A stretch of DNA of 64,000 nucleotides from Lysinibacillus sphaericus (GCF_006864135.1 NZ_SADV01000001.1:1-64000), one strand, 5' to 3'. Counted from the stretch's first letter, positions 53,137 through 63,087 are shown. Translations and numbers: made by a program. The notes: generated by a model not told the origin, from the letters alone.

Positions 53137-53155
53137 GATAATGATAATCATTATC
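53137..53155. promoter_or_regulatory. Second Fur box, exact consensus
   Basis: GATAATGATAATCATTATC matches the 19-bp Fur consensus at every position, 75 bp upstream of the first box. Confidence 0.92.
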
Positions 53156-53419
53156 AATATATTAAATAATAGTATGTATACATTAATTTGTCAATACTAA
53201 TATAAAATACATAATTTTTCCTAAACAAATTTATAAGTAGTATTTCAAGAAAGAAATAACTGCTTCATTACGAACAGGGCTACCACTAGGTTATGTATGA
53301 TGGCTAATAGATCCCTTTGCCTTATCTCATTTTTCCTTTAACCTCTTAATCCCCTCTTGTGATTAGAATTATTTAATTTTAATCACAAAGGTAAAAGCCT
53401 AACGACAAATTATAATAGT

Positions 53420-53655
53420 GACCCTGTAGCCATATTTTTTTGACTAATGCAATTGGATCTATGAATTTTTCACAAAAGCCTTCTTCTTCGGATGCACATA
53501 GGTCAATTGCCACCATACCTTTTCTAAGGAGCTTTTTCAACCACCACAAATGTACTTTCTACAGACATCGTCCTCATGAAAGACAGGATTATATTTCCCT
53601 TTATTTCGTAACTGCTTTCAGCGCCCCTCTAAAAAGTTCATTTTTAACTTCCTGA
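53420..53655 (-). pseudogene. Deleted duplicate of the adenosine deaminase gene
   Basis: The minus strand here is close to 60341-60550 of the intact deaminase gene (shared words such as GATGCACATAGGTCAATTGC and GACAGGATTATATTTCCCTT). It begins with ATGAACTTTTTAG, the same first codons, but then jumps directly to the middle of the gene, so codons from about 5 to 113 are missing and the frame ends at once. It is truncated at the other end as well. A decayed copy of the deaminase riboswitch lies immediately upstream. Confidence 0.85.
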
Positions 53656-53678
53656 AATAAATGCTTCGATTAAAATAC

Positions 53679-53778
53679 AAAAAAATTCCTGATTACAAAG
53701 AAAGTTTTGTACTTTCTTCGTAATTAGGAATTTCGGTTCCTGATAGAGACCCCAAACCCTATTATTGCGGTTATACGA
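53679..53778 (-). pseudogene. Decayed copy of the adenine-type purine riboswitch
   Basis: Aptamer 53718-53778 and terminator hairpin 53684-53732 parallel those at 60944-61045. Changes include C to T in the TCTCTAC joining segment (TCTCTATC here) and a G to A that breaks the last pair of P3. The terminator stem (ATTCCTAATTACGAAGAAAG region) is still well formed. There is no intact gene downstream. Confidence 0.75.
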
Positions 53779-53889
53779 AAAAATAGGGTTTCGTTATCGT
53801 TTTTAAAATAATCATAAAAACTATTAGATTGTAAAGATGATCCTTCATAAATCATCTAGTATATTGTAAAAGCATATTCTACAATTCAA

Positions 53890-55842
53890 TTAATTAGATT
53901 CTTCATTCGCATCTTTGGAATAATTATACTTAGAACGATCCACTGGCGTATAATCTTTTGGCGTATAGAATCTCAATAAGTCACCATTCACGACTTTATC
54001 AGATAAATGCAACTTAAGTTCTACTTTATCTTTGATCGTTTTCGCAAACTCTAGTTGACTATCATCTAGTAGTAAGCCTGTTTTATTATCATAAAATTTC
54101 CCATTAATTGAGTAAAACGTAGGACTAACAAAATCGCTATTTCTAAATGGTACAATCTCATCATGCTCTTTTGATAATAAGTCTGAACCAAATTGAACAA
54201 ATTTTTGCGTATCAATTCCTAGTAAATGTAATAGCGTTGGAAGAAGGTCTGTTTGGCCACCATAAGTATGGTTAGTTCCACCTTGCATTCCTGGAACATG
54301 TATAAATAATGGTACACGTTGTAAATTAGCACTTTCGTATGGTGTAATCTCTTTTCCAATGACTTGTTCCATCGCATCGTTATGATTATCTGAAATACCG
54401 TAATGGTCACCATAAAGGACAATCATCGAATTATCATATAAGCCTGATTCTTTTAATTGATCGAATGCTTGTTTAATTCCTTCATCTGCATAACGCGCTG
54501 TTTGGAAATAATTATCTACACTTGAATCTCCAGTACTAGCTTTTTCAATTGTTACTAAGCTTTGATCCATTTTATATGGGAAGTGGTTCCCAACTGTAAT
54601 TAATTTCGTATAAAAAGGTTGTGGTAACTTACTTAACATACTTTTAGATTGTTCAAAGAATGGTTTATCTAACAATCCGTATTCAGCCATGTTCTCTGAA
54701 GAACCAATGTCATAATAACTAGCATCAAAGAAGTGATCGAATCCAAATGATTTATAAATCTCATTTCGATTCCAGAAGCTTCCGTTGTTACCATGGAAGA
54801 CAGCTGATGTATAACCATAATCTTTTAAAATACTAGGCGCTGCTTGATACGTATTTTGTGCTTTTGTAATATAAGCAGATCCTTGTGGTAACCCAAATAA
54901 AGAATTTTCCAACATAAATTCTGCATCGGACGTTTTACCTTGACCTGTTTGATGGAAGAAATTATCAAAATACATTGTATTTTTATCTTTTGTTAATGAA
55001 TTTAAAAATGGTGTAACTTCTTCACCGTTTAATTTATAGTTGATCAGGAAATTTTGGAATGATTCTAAATGTAAATAGATGACGTTCATCCCTTTTGCTT
55101 TACCAAAATATTCTGCATTAGGTTTGGCGTAGTTAGATTTTGTATAGTTCAGCACTTCTGTAATATCACTACTATCCGCCAAAGCTCTCTGTGAAGATGC
55201 TTTCATCGTTTCTACTGAATCATAAATCGTATAGTTATACATTCCAAGATATTTTACAATATAGTTTCTATCAAAACCTCGAGATAATAATTGCGGACGA
55301 TCAGCTTCAGCAAGTCCTAAATTTAGGATTGATATTGCTAATGCAAAAGTAATGATTGCCGTTGCTTTTTTATATCCAAAGCGATTGCTATCTTTTTGTA
55401 TTTTTCTTGAGAATCGTAGGTAAAACATTACAAATACATCTACAAAGAACAAGAAATCATAAGGTTTTAGTAAAGTAAGAACACTACCACCTAAATCTCC
55501 GAAGTTCTGTGTTTGGGTAACTGTAGGCAATGTAATGAAATCACTAAAAAATCTGTAATAAACAATATTAGCATATAAAAGAATAGACATCAGCGTGTAA
55601 ACTACAACTAGTGATGTATATTTTCTCTTTCCTCTAAATAAAAATGAAATTCCTAGAAATAGCATTGCTGAACCTAGTGGATTTATAAATAAAAGGAATT
55701 GTTGAAGGAATCCTTCTACTCCTAGTTTAAATTGTGCTGTTTGAGCGATGTATGTTTTCATCCATAACATTAAAACAGCTAATAAATATATCCCTAAAAA
55801 TTTATTTAATAGGTCATTTTTTTTACTTAATAAATTCTTCAT
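53890..55842 (-). CDS. ltaS: Lipoteichoic acid synthase family (LtaS)
   Basis: A 650-residue enzyme that polymerises glycerol phosphate onto a glycolipid anchor outside the membrane. Five N-terminal membrane helices (about 1-195) precede the sulfatase-fold domain. The nucleophile Thr is in HQTGQGKTSDAEF, metal ligands are in LHLESFQNF and MIVLYGDHYGIS, and TVGNHFPYK is the conserved His region. Length matches LtaS/YfnI/YqgS proteins. AAAGGTAGGTG lies upstream. Which paralogue of the family it is cannot be told here. Single gene. Confidence 0.92.
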   Translation of the reverse strand: MKNLLSKKNDLLNKFLGIYLLAVLMLWMKTYIAQTAQFKLGVEGFLQQFLLFINPLGSAMLFLGISFLFRGKRKYTSLVVVYTLMSILLYANIVYYRFFSDFITLPTVTQTQNFGDLGGSVLTLLKPYDFLFFVDVFVMFYLRFSRKIQKDSNRFGYKKATAIITFALAISILNLGLAEADRPQLLSRGFDRNYIVKYLGMYNYTIYDSVETMKASSQRALADSSDITEVLNYTKSNYAKPNAEYFGKAKGMNVIYLHLESFQNFLINYKLNGEEVTPFLNSLTKDKNTMYFDNFFHQTGQGKTSDAEFMLENSLFGLPQGSAYITKAQNTYQAAPSILKDYGYTSAVFHGNNGSFWNRNEIYKSFGFDHFFDASYYDIGSSENMAEYGLLDKPFFEQSKSMLSKLPQPFYTKLITVGNHFPYKMDQSLVTIEKASTGDSSVDNYFQTARYADEGIKQAFDQLKESGLYDNSMIVLYGDHYGISDNHNDAMEQVIGKEITPYESANLQRVPLFIHVPGMQGGTNHTYGGQTDLLPTLLHLLGIDTQKFVQFGSDLLSKEHDEIVPFRNSDFVSPTFYSINGKFYDNKTGLLLDDSQLEFAKTIKDKVELKLHLSDKVVNGDLLRFYTPKDYTPVDRSKYNYSKDANEESN

Positions 55843-56420
55843 TTTTGCACCTACCTTTTACTTACTTAAACTTAAATCTAGTTATATATAAACTTAGAAT
55901 ATAAGTATTGCATTTAAAAAAATGTTACTTCACAATAGCTTTTTTCACAGCTATTGTATACTACTCCCCATATTGACTTCTGTCAAGCTGTTAAATAGTA
56001 ACACGCTTCTTTCTATTATTGTAAACCCTTTTCATAAAAACCCCCGCTAACATTTACCGGATATTTTAAACCATAGGAATACCTCAGTATTTATTGAAAT
56101 GTTTATTTTAGTTACGAGTCACTTTTAGGACGAACGACCTTTTTAGCTTTTTTTTCAACAATAGCAATTCTAAAACATAATTTTAGTTTTAACAATTAAT
56201 TTTGGTGACATAAAACTTATATTTTTGTAAGCTTTCGTTTCAAGTAAATTTAAACAAGCGTTATTGAACATTTAAGGTTAAATAATTCCTGCGTAAATCT
56301 TTTGATAATAAATCGAGTATTAAACTCATATTCAGTTCATAGAAAAAGGGGATTACCATTATGGTGGATGCACTTGGTGGGGTTTTTGGTGTTCATAAAT
56401 CATGCTAGTTGTTTGAGAAA
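55843..56420. other. Intergenic, one tiny ORF
   Basis: AT-rich spacer upstream of ltaS. On the plus strand AAAGGGGATTACCATT leads into ATG 56361 and a 15-codon frame (MVDALGGVFGVHKSC, TAG 56408). The ribosome site is good but nothing else supports it. No other gene is seen. Confidence 0.3.
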
Positions 56421-56470
56421 ATAAAAACGGCGGAAGTTCTTGTGTAACAAGAGCCTCAGCCGTTTGTTTT
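56421..56470. terminator. Terminator of the cytolysin gene
   Basis: Stem AAACGGC (56425-56431) with GCCGTTT (56459-56465) and inner TCTTGT/ACAAGA, A-rich on the left and T-rich on the right. It lies 25 bp past the cytolysin stop. Confidence 0.85.
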
Positions 56471-56490
56471 TCTGGAGTGGGGGTTTATAC

Positions 56491-58020
56491 CTAATTAATA
56501 GTACCTGTTGGGTATAATGTAGTTCCTCCAATTGAAACTTTTATTTCATTAGATAATGGAACATTGTATTCATCAATAACTGTTCTCCACCAATCCCATG
56601 CAAGACCTGTACATTCTCTTGCATATATTCTTATATTTTTTGAATTAGGCGGAAGGGGTATTACTGTAGAGAAATGTGCTGTCTTGTCTTTCCAGTTTCC
56701 ATCCCAAGTTTTATGGGATAGTACTTCTTGTCCATTTTCATCAAATGAAACTTCATCCCAGGCTACTTCAAATTGAGCAACATATGCACCATAATGATCA
56801 AGGATGATTTTGCCTTTAGAATATTCTGTAGCTGTCGTCTCAATATAATCTGTATTGTTATGAACAGCAGCAATTGAATTATCCTTTAAGAAAACACTTG
56901 TATATGATATTGGGTATGCTGGATTTTTAAGACTAAATTCTGCATTATCTTGAATTATTTTTCTAATATCATTAAAGTCTTTTGAGACAACCTGGTTATG
57001 CTTTTGTGAATCTCCACCTAATACTACAGCAGTAAAGGAACTTTCTTCAAAAATATCTTTATACTGCCCACTAGTTTCTACATTCGTATTGACATCCTTC
57101 AGTAAGGCTTTAAAAGCAGCTTGTACATCCTTACTCTTAGAGTTTGTTTCTAATTTCACATAAATTGTTCTGCCATAAGCTACATTTGATACCATAACGG
57201 GAGGGGCATCATTACTTACCCCTTTACGCGTTAACTCTTCAAAAGGAACGCTATCATCAAAAATATCTGATGGATTATTAGGTAGTTCTGCACTTACCGT
57301 ATAAAATATTTGTTTATATGCCGCAACCATCACTTTTTTCTCTCCACTCGCAATTGCATTAAAGTCAATTCCTAGTGAATTATCAAGAACTTGAGCGTTA
57401 ACATTCAGAGCGCTTGCAATTTGAGATTTGCTATAAACCATAGATTCTGAATATTGTAGTCTTGCAGGTAAAGTATGGGTTGTTGAATATTTTTCACTCC
57501 AAGTAGATACTAAATCATCTACTGCTCCAGATACATTACCATATGTTGGATTGTCCACAGTCATTGTATTTTCCCTTTTCATGCCAGGTAAATCTATGCT
57601 AATATTTAGCGGTTTTCTTTTGGCAACCAATAAACTAGGTTGATTGTCTACAAAAGCTTTGTTGGCAAGTTGTAATGCTCCTGGATATGTACGATTCGCC
57701 ATAGAGTCGATAATTGAAATATCTACCGGTGAAGTTGTAAGTGACTTTTTATTACGTTCAACCACTATAAATTTATCTTTTGAGTTAATACCTTCTTTTG
57801 GGACAAAACTATCAACCTTGTCACCATTCACTGCTAAAACTTCTCTATTATCGTAGTTCAAGTTTGCGATACCAGTATCAATGTCATTAGATTTGCTTTT
57901 GTCACTAACATTAGTATCAAGTGTTTCAGCAAAGGAAATAAACGGATAATTTATGATGCATAAACTAACAGATAAACATACTAGTACTTTTATTACTTTA
58001 AAATAATTTCGAATTCCCAA
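56491..58020 (-). CDS. Cholesterol-dependent cytolysin (alveolysin/sphaericolysin type)
   Basis: A 509-residue secreted pore-forming toxin. The signal peptide covers about residues 1-32 (cleavage near FAETLD). Domains 1-3 follow, then domain 4 with the undecapeptide [11 protein letters not shown] at 469-479 and the Thr-Leu cholesterol pair at 501-502 (GGTTLYPTG). The canonical undecapeptide is ECTGLAWEWWR, so Asp replaces Glu at position 8. The start is TTG 58020 with AAAGGAG 8 nt upstream; GTG 58029 overlaps that site. Length fits sphaericolysin. Single gene with its own terminator. Confidence 0.93.
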   Translation of the reverse strand: MGIRNYFKVIKVLVCLSVSLCIINYPFISFAETLDTNVSDKSKSNDIDTGIANLNYDNREVLAVNGDKVDSFVPKEGINSKDKFIVVERNKKSLTTSPVDISIIDSMANRTYPGALQLANKAFVDNQPSLLVAKRKPLNISIDLPGMKRENTMTVDNPTYGNVSGAVDDLVSTWSEKYSTTHTLPARLQYSESMVYSKSQIASALNVNAQVLDNSLGIDFNAIASGEKKVMVAAYKQIFYTVSAELPNNPSDIFDDSVPFEELTRKGVSNDAPPVMVSNVAYGRTIYVKLETNSKSKDVQAAFKALLKDVNTNVETSGQYKDIFEESSFTAVVLGGDSQKHNQVVSKDFNDIRKIIQDNAEFSLKNPAYPISYTSVFLKDNSIAAVHNNTDYIETTATEYSKGKIILDHYGAYVAQFEVAWDEVSFDENGQEVLSHKTWDGNWKDKTAHFSTVIPLPPNSKNIRIYARECTGLAWDWWRTVIDEYNVPLSNEIKVSIGGTTLYPTGTIN

Positions 58021-58264
58021 AAACAACACTCCTTTTTTAGGAAATTATACCACAAAACCACCACGTCCAAACATAGTGGCTTAGTACTATATTCAGATTG
58101 TTAAAAGTTAACAGATAGTTAATATGACACATCACGCTATCAACTTTAATCACCATAGTCACAACACTTACGGTGATATCTTCATAGTGACGCTCCGATC
58201 ATTATGTAGAATTCCCACATAAAAAGTAATTATTTAACGATGCATTAACTTTCAAGTATTGTAT

Positions 58265-58620
58265 TTATTTCAATGCTATATTTCTTGAAGAGGGTTCCAG
58301 TTGCACTTCATAATCTCCGCTCCCGGAAGCTCCTTTTGTTTCTTTTTTGCTTTGTTGTTTATCATTTACTACAAAGCCGACTGAACGTCTTTACCTGTTG
58401 GATTTAAGAAGGAGCGTGACATCAGATTCATCCTCATTCAATGCAATGTCCACATTTCCACTTGTTGTAGTAACGTGAACCTCACTATGCAAGGGTCAAG
58501 TTTACGTTACACTGCTACTATTAATTTAGAGATCGAGCGTTTGCAGATCCTTACCAACGACTGTTACCCTCCCCTCTTTGGATCTCATTATAAAAGGTGA
58601 CCCCTTGTCGGTTCAAGGTT
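58265..58620 (-). pseudogene. Remnant of a DUF4097 (YvlB/LiaG-like) gene
   Basis: The minus-strand frame 58480-58265 reads VHVTTTSGNVDIALNEDESD, VTLLLKSNR, stop, RRSVGFVVND, GASGSGDYEVQLEPSSRNIALK: the repeated beta-strand pattern of DUF4097 domains (TTSGNVDIxL). It has an internal TAG/TAA-type stop and no start. Further upstream bases to about 58620 (VTVVGKDLQTLDL-like) fit but are in another frame. Confidence 0.55.
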
Positions 58621-58741
58621 TCTATAAATAATTAATAAAACTCTAAAAAAACCTTGAAGCTTACATTACGTCATTTTGTATACTGTTAAGTAACCACTTT
58701 TTTGCAATATCTAAATAAATTAGAAAAATAAGGGGGATTAG

Positions 58742-58885
58742 ATGAAACAGGGAGATATAATTATTTATGGATGTGTCATTATAGGTGCTGGGATTGGACT
58801 GGCTATGGATCATGCGTTTCCTGGTGTACTAATTGGCTTGGGAGCAGGGTTCTTACTTAAAACTTTTTTTAGTAAAGAAGAATAA
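58742..58885 (+). CDS. Small glycine-rich membrane protein
   Basis: A 47-residue protein with two short hydrophobic, Gly-rich segments (IIIYGCVIIGAGIGLAM and GVLIGLGAGFLL) and a charged end FFSKEE. AAGGGGG lies 5 nt before ATG 58742. I do not recognise a family. It is intact although set among decayed genes. Confidence 0.6.
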   Translation: MKQGDIIIYGCVIIGAGIGLAMDHAFPGVLIGLGAGFLLKTFFSKEE

Positions 58886-59040
58886 AAGTGGAATGAATAA
58901 AACAGTTGTAACACCTGTCAGCTCTCCCACTTTGTTAATGTGTATCAACTGATCAACCTATCTTTCTGTACGTTAATACCTTATCGTTAACAGAACACTA
59001 CGTCACTCCGATAACATCGGATTATTAAAACCAACATCCA

Positions 59041-59342
59041 AAACAGAAGGTGGCCATCGTTTATATACACAACAGCAGATTCAATTTTAAAAAAGATTGG
59101 ATTTCGCTTAAATGAGATGAAGAAAATGCTCGCTTCCAGTGAGTGGGATTGGTCGGATAGTCTAAAGAGTCAATAATCTTTTGTTAAAAGAACAGAATAA
59201 CTTAAAGAGAATAGAGCAATCCTTATGGGAAATGATACATGAAATTGCTATAGATGGTGAAAAAAACTGGGTTGCGATTCAGAAGATCATGCAATTATCC
59301 AGTAAAGATAAAGAAAGCTATAGAAAAAGGTTCCCAATATGA
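59041..59342 (+). pseudogene. Frameshifted MerR-family regulator
   Basis: Three consecutive frames give a MerR protein: TEGGHRLYTQQQIQF (wing), then ILKKIGFRLNEMKKMLASSE and WDWSDSLKSQ (helix 3-4), then LLKEQNNLKRIEQSLWEMIHE and AIDGEKNWVAIQKIMQLSS to TGA 59342. At least two frameshifts, and the N-terminal helix-turn-helix is missing or unrecognisable. Confidence 0.7.
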
Positions 59343-59545
59343 CAAGTAACAGCTCTGATTCACTAGAATGAATTTTATATAAAGGACGGTCCTTAATCAA
59401 TATCATTAGAAGAATGGATGAAAAGCGTTTAGAGGAGTTTGATGGTGAGGATGAATTTTTAGATAAGACGGTGGGAAAGAAGGATGTCGCAAAAGCAGTC
59501 AGAGAAACTGCTCCTTATAAGAGGTTGGCTATATTGGATACGTAA
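59339..59545 (+). pseudogene. Gene overlapping the MerR remnant, broken by a stop
   Basis: ATG 59339 overlaps the MerR stop by the ATGA arrangement. The frame runs 68 codons to TAA 59545 with one in-frame TGA at codon 11 (after MTSNSSDSLE). The rest is convincing (NIIRRMDEKRLEEFDGEDEF, KKDVAKAVRETAPYKRLAIL). It was probably co-transcribed with the regulator. Family not recognised. Confidence 0.5.
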
Positions 59546-59910
59546 AGCCCTGCCACATTAGGGGTCTACTTAACAGATAAGAGAAACTAACCAAACGTTT
59601 ATTGATTTATTTATTGAATGTTGCATGATTTTATTTTGCTGTTGGAGTTTCACTTATGTTAAGTAGGTTTTTTGTTTGAGATTATTTCTGACGTATTTCA
59701 AAATCGAGTTGTAAAGGTAAGAGACTTACTACAATTTATAAGTAGCAAAGCTTTTTAGTTTCAATTTACATCCAATAATTATATATCCATATTTCTTATT
59801 TAACAAACGCCCTCGTTTCTTTAAGTAAATTTCTAAAAATATTAGTTTTATAATAGTTAAAAAATATGTTCGCGTACAGGGATTATTTTTGTTGCTAAAT
59901 CTAATTTTCT

Positions 59911-60903
59911 TTAATATTGCGCTAAGCACCATTCTTTAGTTTGTTGGTCGGCAAAGGATGCTTCTACACTATTTAAATAGATTTGCCGATAATCTTCTTC
60001 ACTTAGATTAAATTCGTTGTTAACTAAATGGATTTCATTTGCCATAGTAGTATCTGATACTGTTCTGTTATCCGTATTAAATGTCACTTTTATTCCATCT
60101 TTATGAAACTTATAAATCGGATGTTCAGAATAATGGTGAACAGCTTTCGTTTGGACATTACTTGTTGGACACATTTCAAGCACTACCTGTCTTTCTTTCA
60201 CAATCTTATAAGCCTCGGCACAATCTTTAATAAATACTCCGTGTCCTATTCTTTCAGCACCCAACAGTTCAACTGCCTCTAGTACGTTTTTACCAATTCC
60301 CGTTTCACCAGCATGAATAGTGACTCTGTAGCCATATTCTTTTGCTAAAGCGATTGGATCCACGAATACTTCACAAAAACCTTCTTCTTCAGATGCACAT
60401 AGGTCAATTGCCACCACACCTTTTCCAAGGAACTTTTTCCCCTTTTCAACTACCTCAAATGCACTTTCTACAGACATCGTTCTCATGCAAGACAGGATTA
60501 TATTTCCCTTTATTTCGTAGCAGCTTTCAGCGTCTCTCATCCCCTCTATAACAGATTGAACAACTTCTTCAACACTAAGACCTTGTAATGTGTGAAGTAA
60601 CGGGGCAAATCGGACTTCTAAATATTTCACATTTTCTCTTGCTGCATCCTCAAATAGTTCAAACGTAATTCTTCTTAAGTTCTCCTTGGACTGCATGACT
60701 AAATTAGGAAGAGAAAATCTTTTTAAATATTCATCAAGGGATTCACATTCTAACGGAGCAATCAGCTCTTTCTGCAGTTCTTCCTTATCAAAAGTGGGTA
60801 ACTGAATACCTTCCTTCTGTGCAATATCGATAATAGTTTCACCCCTTAGGCTTCCATCCAAATGACAGTGAAGTTCAATTTTGGGCAATGCTAAAAAGTT
60901 CAT
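59911..60903 (-). CDS. add: Adenosine deaminase
   Basis: A 330-residue zinc enzyme that converts adenosine to inosine. Metal and catalytic residues are visible in KIELHCHLDGSL (HxH), TIHAGETG (His and catalytic Glu), IGHGVFI (His) and VTFNTDNRTVSDT (Asp pair position). The ATG at 60903 follows AGGAGGT; the longer frame runs through the riboswitch. It is controlled by an adenine-type purine riboswitch upstream. A deleted duplicate lies at 53420. Confidence 0.93.
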   Translation of the reverse strand: MNFLALPKIELHCHLDGSLRGETIIDIAQKEGIQLPTFDKEELQKELIAPLECESLDEYLKRFSLPNLVMQSKENLRRITFELFEDAARENVKYLEVRFAPLLHTLQGLSVEEVVQSVIEGMRDAESCYEIKGNIILSCMRTMSVESAFEVVEKGKKFLGKGVVAIDLCASEEEGFCEVFVDPIALAKEYGYRVTIHAGETGIGKNVLEAVELLGAERIGHGVFIKDCAEAYKIVKERQVVLEMCPTSNVQTKAVHHYSEHPIYKFHKDGIKVTFNTDNRTVSDTTMANEIHLVNNEFNLSEEDYRQIYLNSVEASFADQQTKEWCLAQY

Positions 60904-60937
60904 TGTTGACCTCCTACAATAAATTTTCAGATAAATA

Positions 60938-61045
60938 CAAAAAAATTCCTGATTACAAAGAAAATACAAGTTTTGTACTTTCTTCGTAATCAGGAATTTC
61001 GGTTCCTGGTAGAGACCCCCAAACCATATTATTGGAGTTATACGA
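60938..61045 (-). promoter_or_regulatory. Adenine-type purine riboswitch of add
   Basis: Aptamer 60984-61045 on the minus strand: P1 TCGTA/TACGA, P2 with ATATGGTTTGGGGGT, joining TCTCTACC, P3 CAGGAACCGAAATTCCTG, then ATTACGA. The specificity base between P3 and P1 is T (CCTGAT-TACGA), as in adenine riboswitches; guanine ones have C. The terminator hairpin 60944-60998 with a T-run overlaps P3/P1, so adenine binding should turn the gene on. Confidence 0.9.
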
Positions 61046-61075
61046 AAATTTATTGATTCCTTAATGTTTTTTAAA

Positions 61076-61104
61076 ATAATAATAAAAAAATAATAGATTG
61101 TCAA
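61076..61104 (-). promoter_or_regulatory. Promoter of the riboswitch-add unit
   Basis: Minus strand -35 TTGACA (61104-61099), 17-bp spacer, -10 TATTAT (61081-61076). The duplicate at 53.8 kb keeps a weakened version (TTTACA, GATTAT). Confidence 0.7.
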
Positions 61105-61350
61105 CATAATCCCTAACACCGATTGATTATTGTAAAAGTATATTCTACAATAAAAAATTTCCATTTACCTTTTTCAACAAAACTGCTTCGTTCGTTAAAG
61201 TACAAGGTTCTTTTGATTTACATTTCGGAGTTGCTTATGCCAACAAAAGAACTAACTTTATTAGCAAGAACAATTTGATTTTTGCCGAGTTTATCTACAG
61301 TATAAAGGAAGCATAAAAAAGTGCTCCCTTCTAAAAATCAATAATATGTG

Positions 61351-61743
61351 CTATTCCATGTTACCAATATCAGGATTGGTATTTTTGTTTTGATTTTCAA
61401 TTTGACTAACTATTTTTTTTTTGGGGTTATATTCTTGATTCCAGTCATCACACATAAGGTCTATGATATTTTGCAATTTCGATTGCAAAACTATTTCTTT
61501 TTTAGTAACAGAATCTAGTGTTTTACGGACACTATCATTAATCCTTAATAAATCAGTTATTGAAGCTGGGTGTCTTAAACCTGGGATTAAACCTAAAGCA
61601 TATTGAATCTTTTCCCCTTCAGCATTAATAATATGACTTAATCCCAACTCTTCAAAAGCAATAGATGAAAGTAATAAATTTAATGCCTCGTTCTTGGAAA
61701 TAGTAATTGAAGCTGTGATATTCGGTATATTAGGAAAACTCAT
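61351..61743 (-). CDS. Small conserved sporulation-type protein, copy A
   Basis: A 130-residue protein with [13 protein letters not shown] at the start, then a helical core [51 protein letters not shown], and an Asn/Lys-rich tail. This module is widespread in Bacillaceae, often fused to collagen-like or spore-surface proteins, but its function is unknown to me. It is near-identical to copy B at 62785 through the core and in its promoter. The tail differs: copy A has about 30 extra residues. Confidence 0.75.
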   Translation of the reverse strand: MSFPNIPNITASITISKNEALNLLLSSIAFEELGLSHIINAEGEKIQYALGLIPGLRHPASITDLLRINDSVRKTLDSVTKKEIVLQSKLQNIIDLMCDDWNQEYNPKKKIVSQIENQNKNTNPDIGNME

Positions 61744-61784
61744 AAAAAAACCCCTTCCATTAGCTAATTTTTAATTTACATGTT

Positions 61785-61793
61785 TATTGTATG
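61785..61793 (-). promoter_or_regulatory. Sporulation-type -10 element of copy A
   Basis: CATACAATA on the minus strand, 45 bp before the gene. It matches both the sigma-K -10 CATANNNTA and the sigma-E -10 CATACANT. The same word is at the same place before copy B. Confidence 0.5.
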
Positions 61794-61869
61794 ATGTGTA
61801 TTTCGATTTATGTCATATAAATTGTCAAATCAAGTCGAACAGCTCAGAATCCTTTATAGCAAATGGAGA

Positions 61870-62400
61870 TGAAAATCTTTTTGGGTCCCTTATTGAAATT
61901 AGTGTTTGATACGCTCCTCATAAGGTAAAGAGATGAAAAATAAAGACTGTTGTTCTTAAGGGGTATTTACATGTCTTGAAGTAATTATAAAAGTCAACAC
62001 CAATATGTACAGTTTCTCTCGTTTAAGGGTGTACAAAATCACTCGTTTTTTCCGAAGTTACATAATACTTTAACCGGTAGGAACACAATCGATTATGACA
62101 ACGCTTGCATGATGTAAAATACGATCTAAATCGCTTTGCTAACTTCGGTTTAGAGAAAATGTAGGAATCTCTTACTCGTGTTTCATAACGAATACCACTA
62201 TGCAAAGAAGATAAGCGATCGTCTTTCTCAAAGTAATTGCCTTTTACTGTTGGAGCGATAATCCTTCTTATTGCAGTTTCCCAATTTCTAGCCGTTTATA
62301 AAGTATGACAAAGTCATCTCCATCGAAGTACGAACATTTATAACGATCTCTACTAGTTCCATCAATGCCTTTTTACACATCCACATTGCCACAAATGATA
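61870..62400. other. Intergenic, scrambled
   Basis: No intact gene. Scattered short frames, none with a ribosome site. GC is slightly higher in 62080-62380, which looks like decayed coding sequence that I cannot assign. Confidence 0.35.
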
Positions 62401-62554
62401 TAGATGTTTTGCACACTCGTACAATCATGCTTCATCGATTACTCAACTCCTTCATGATCGTTTGGATGATGCGTTCGTTTACGCCATTAAAGAAGGAAAT
62501 TTAGCACCAACTGTTTTTTATGATACAGCTTGGCTCAGAGGAAAATTGCGTTGA
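62399..62554 (+). pseudogene. Coding remnant, unknown family
   Basis: A 51-codon frame without a start (SSITQLLHDRLDDAFVYAIK, EGNLAPTVFYDTAWLRGKLR, TGA), continuing after a frameshift as ELLKEYLSVIGIQYHRDNC. Composition is clearly protein-like. Family not recognised. Confidence 0.4.
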
Positions 62555-62784
62555 ATTATTAAAAGAATACTTGTCCGTGATTGGTATCCAGTATCACAGG
62601 GACAATTGTTAGTTTCGTAGATGACATAAAGAAGCACCCCCTTTTTTGATGTCTATCATTCCGGGAGTGCATACGTTATTTGATTACGGGCTTACATTCC
62701 AATTTAACTAAATTAAATAAATAAGAATCAATCGTTTTGATTTTCAATATCAATTTTCACTTCTTTTGATGTAACTATAAGTAA

Positions 62785-63087
62785 TTAGTCACCTGTCAAA
62801 AGATCCACGATGTTTTGCAATTTTGATTGCAAAACCAATTCTTTTCTTGTAACAGAATCTAATGTTTTACGCACACTATTATTAATGCTTAGTAAATCAG
62901 GTATTGAAGCTGGTTGGGTTAAACCCGGGATCAATCCTAAAGCATATTGAATTTTTTCTCCTTCTGCATTAATAATATGGCTTAATCCCAACTCTTCAAA
63001 AGCAATAGATGAAAGCAATAAATTTAATACTTCGTCCCTAGTAATAGTAATTGAAGCTGTAATATTGGGTATATTCGGAAAACTCAT
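62785..63087 (-). CDS. Small conserved sporulation-type protein, copy B
   Basis: A 100-residue paralogue of the protein at 61351, with the same start and core ([48 protein letters not shown]) but ending at LTGD. The duplicated unit includes about 90 bp of upstream sequence, so it is a recent tandem duplication. Its -10 element at 63126-63134 is CATACAATA. Confidence 0.75.
   Translation of the reverse strand: MSFPNIPNITASITITRDEVLNLLLSSIAFEELGLSHIINAEGEKIQYALGLIPGLTQPASIPDLLSINNSVRKTLDSVTRKELVLQSKLQNIVDLLTGD

Noticed and set aside
53440..53655. 71-residue plus-strand frame
   Set aside because: Antisense to the deleted add copy; the homologous antisense frame also exists in the intact gene.
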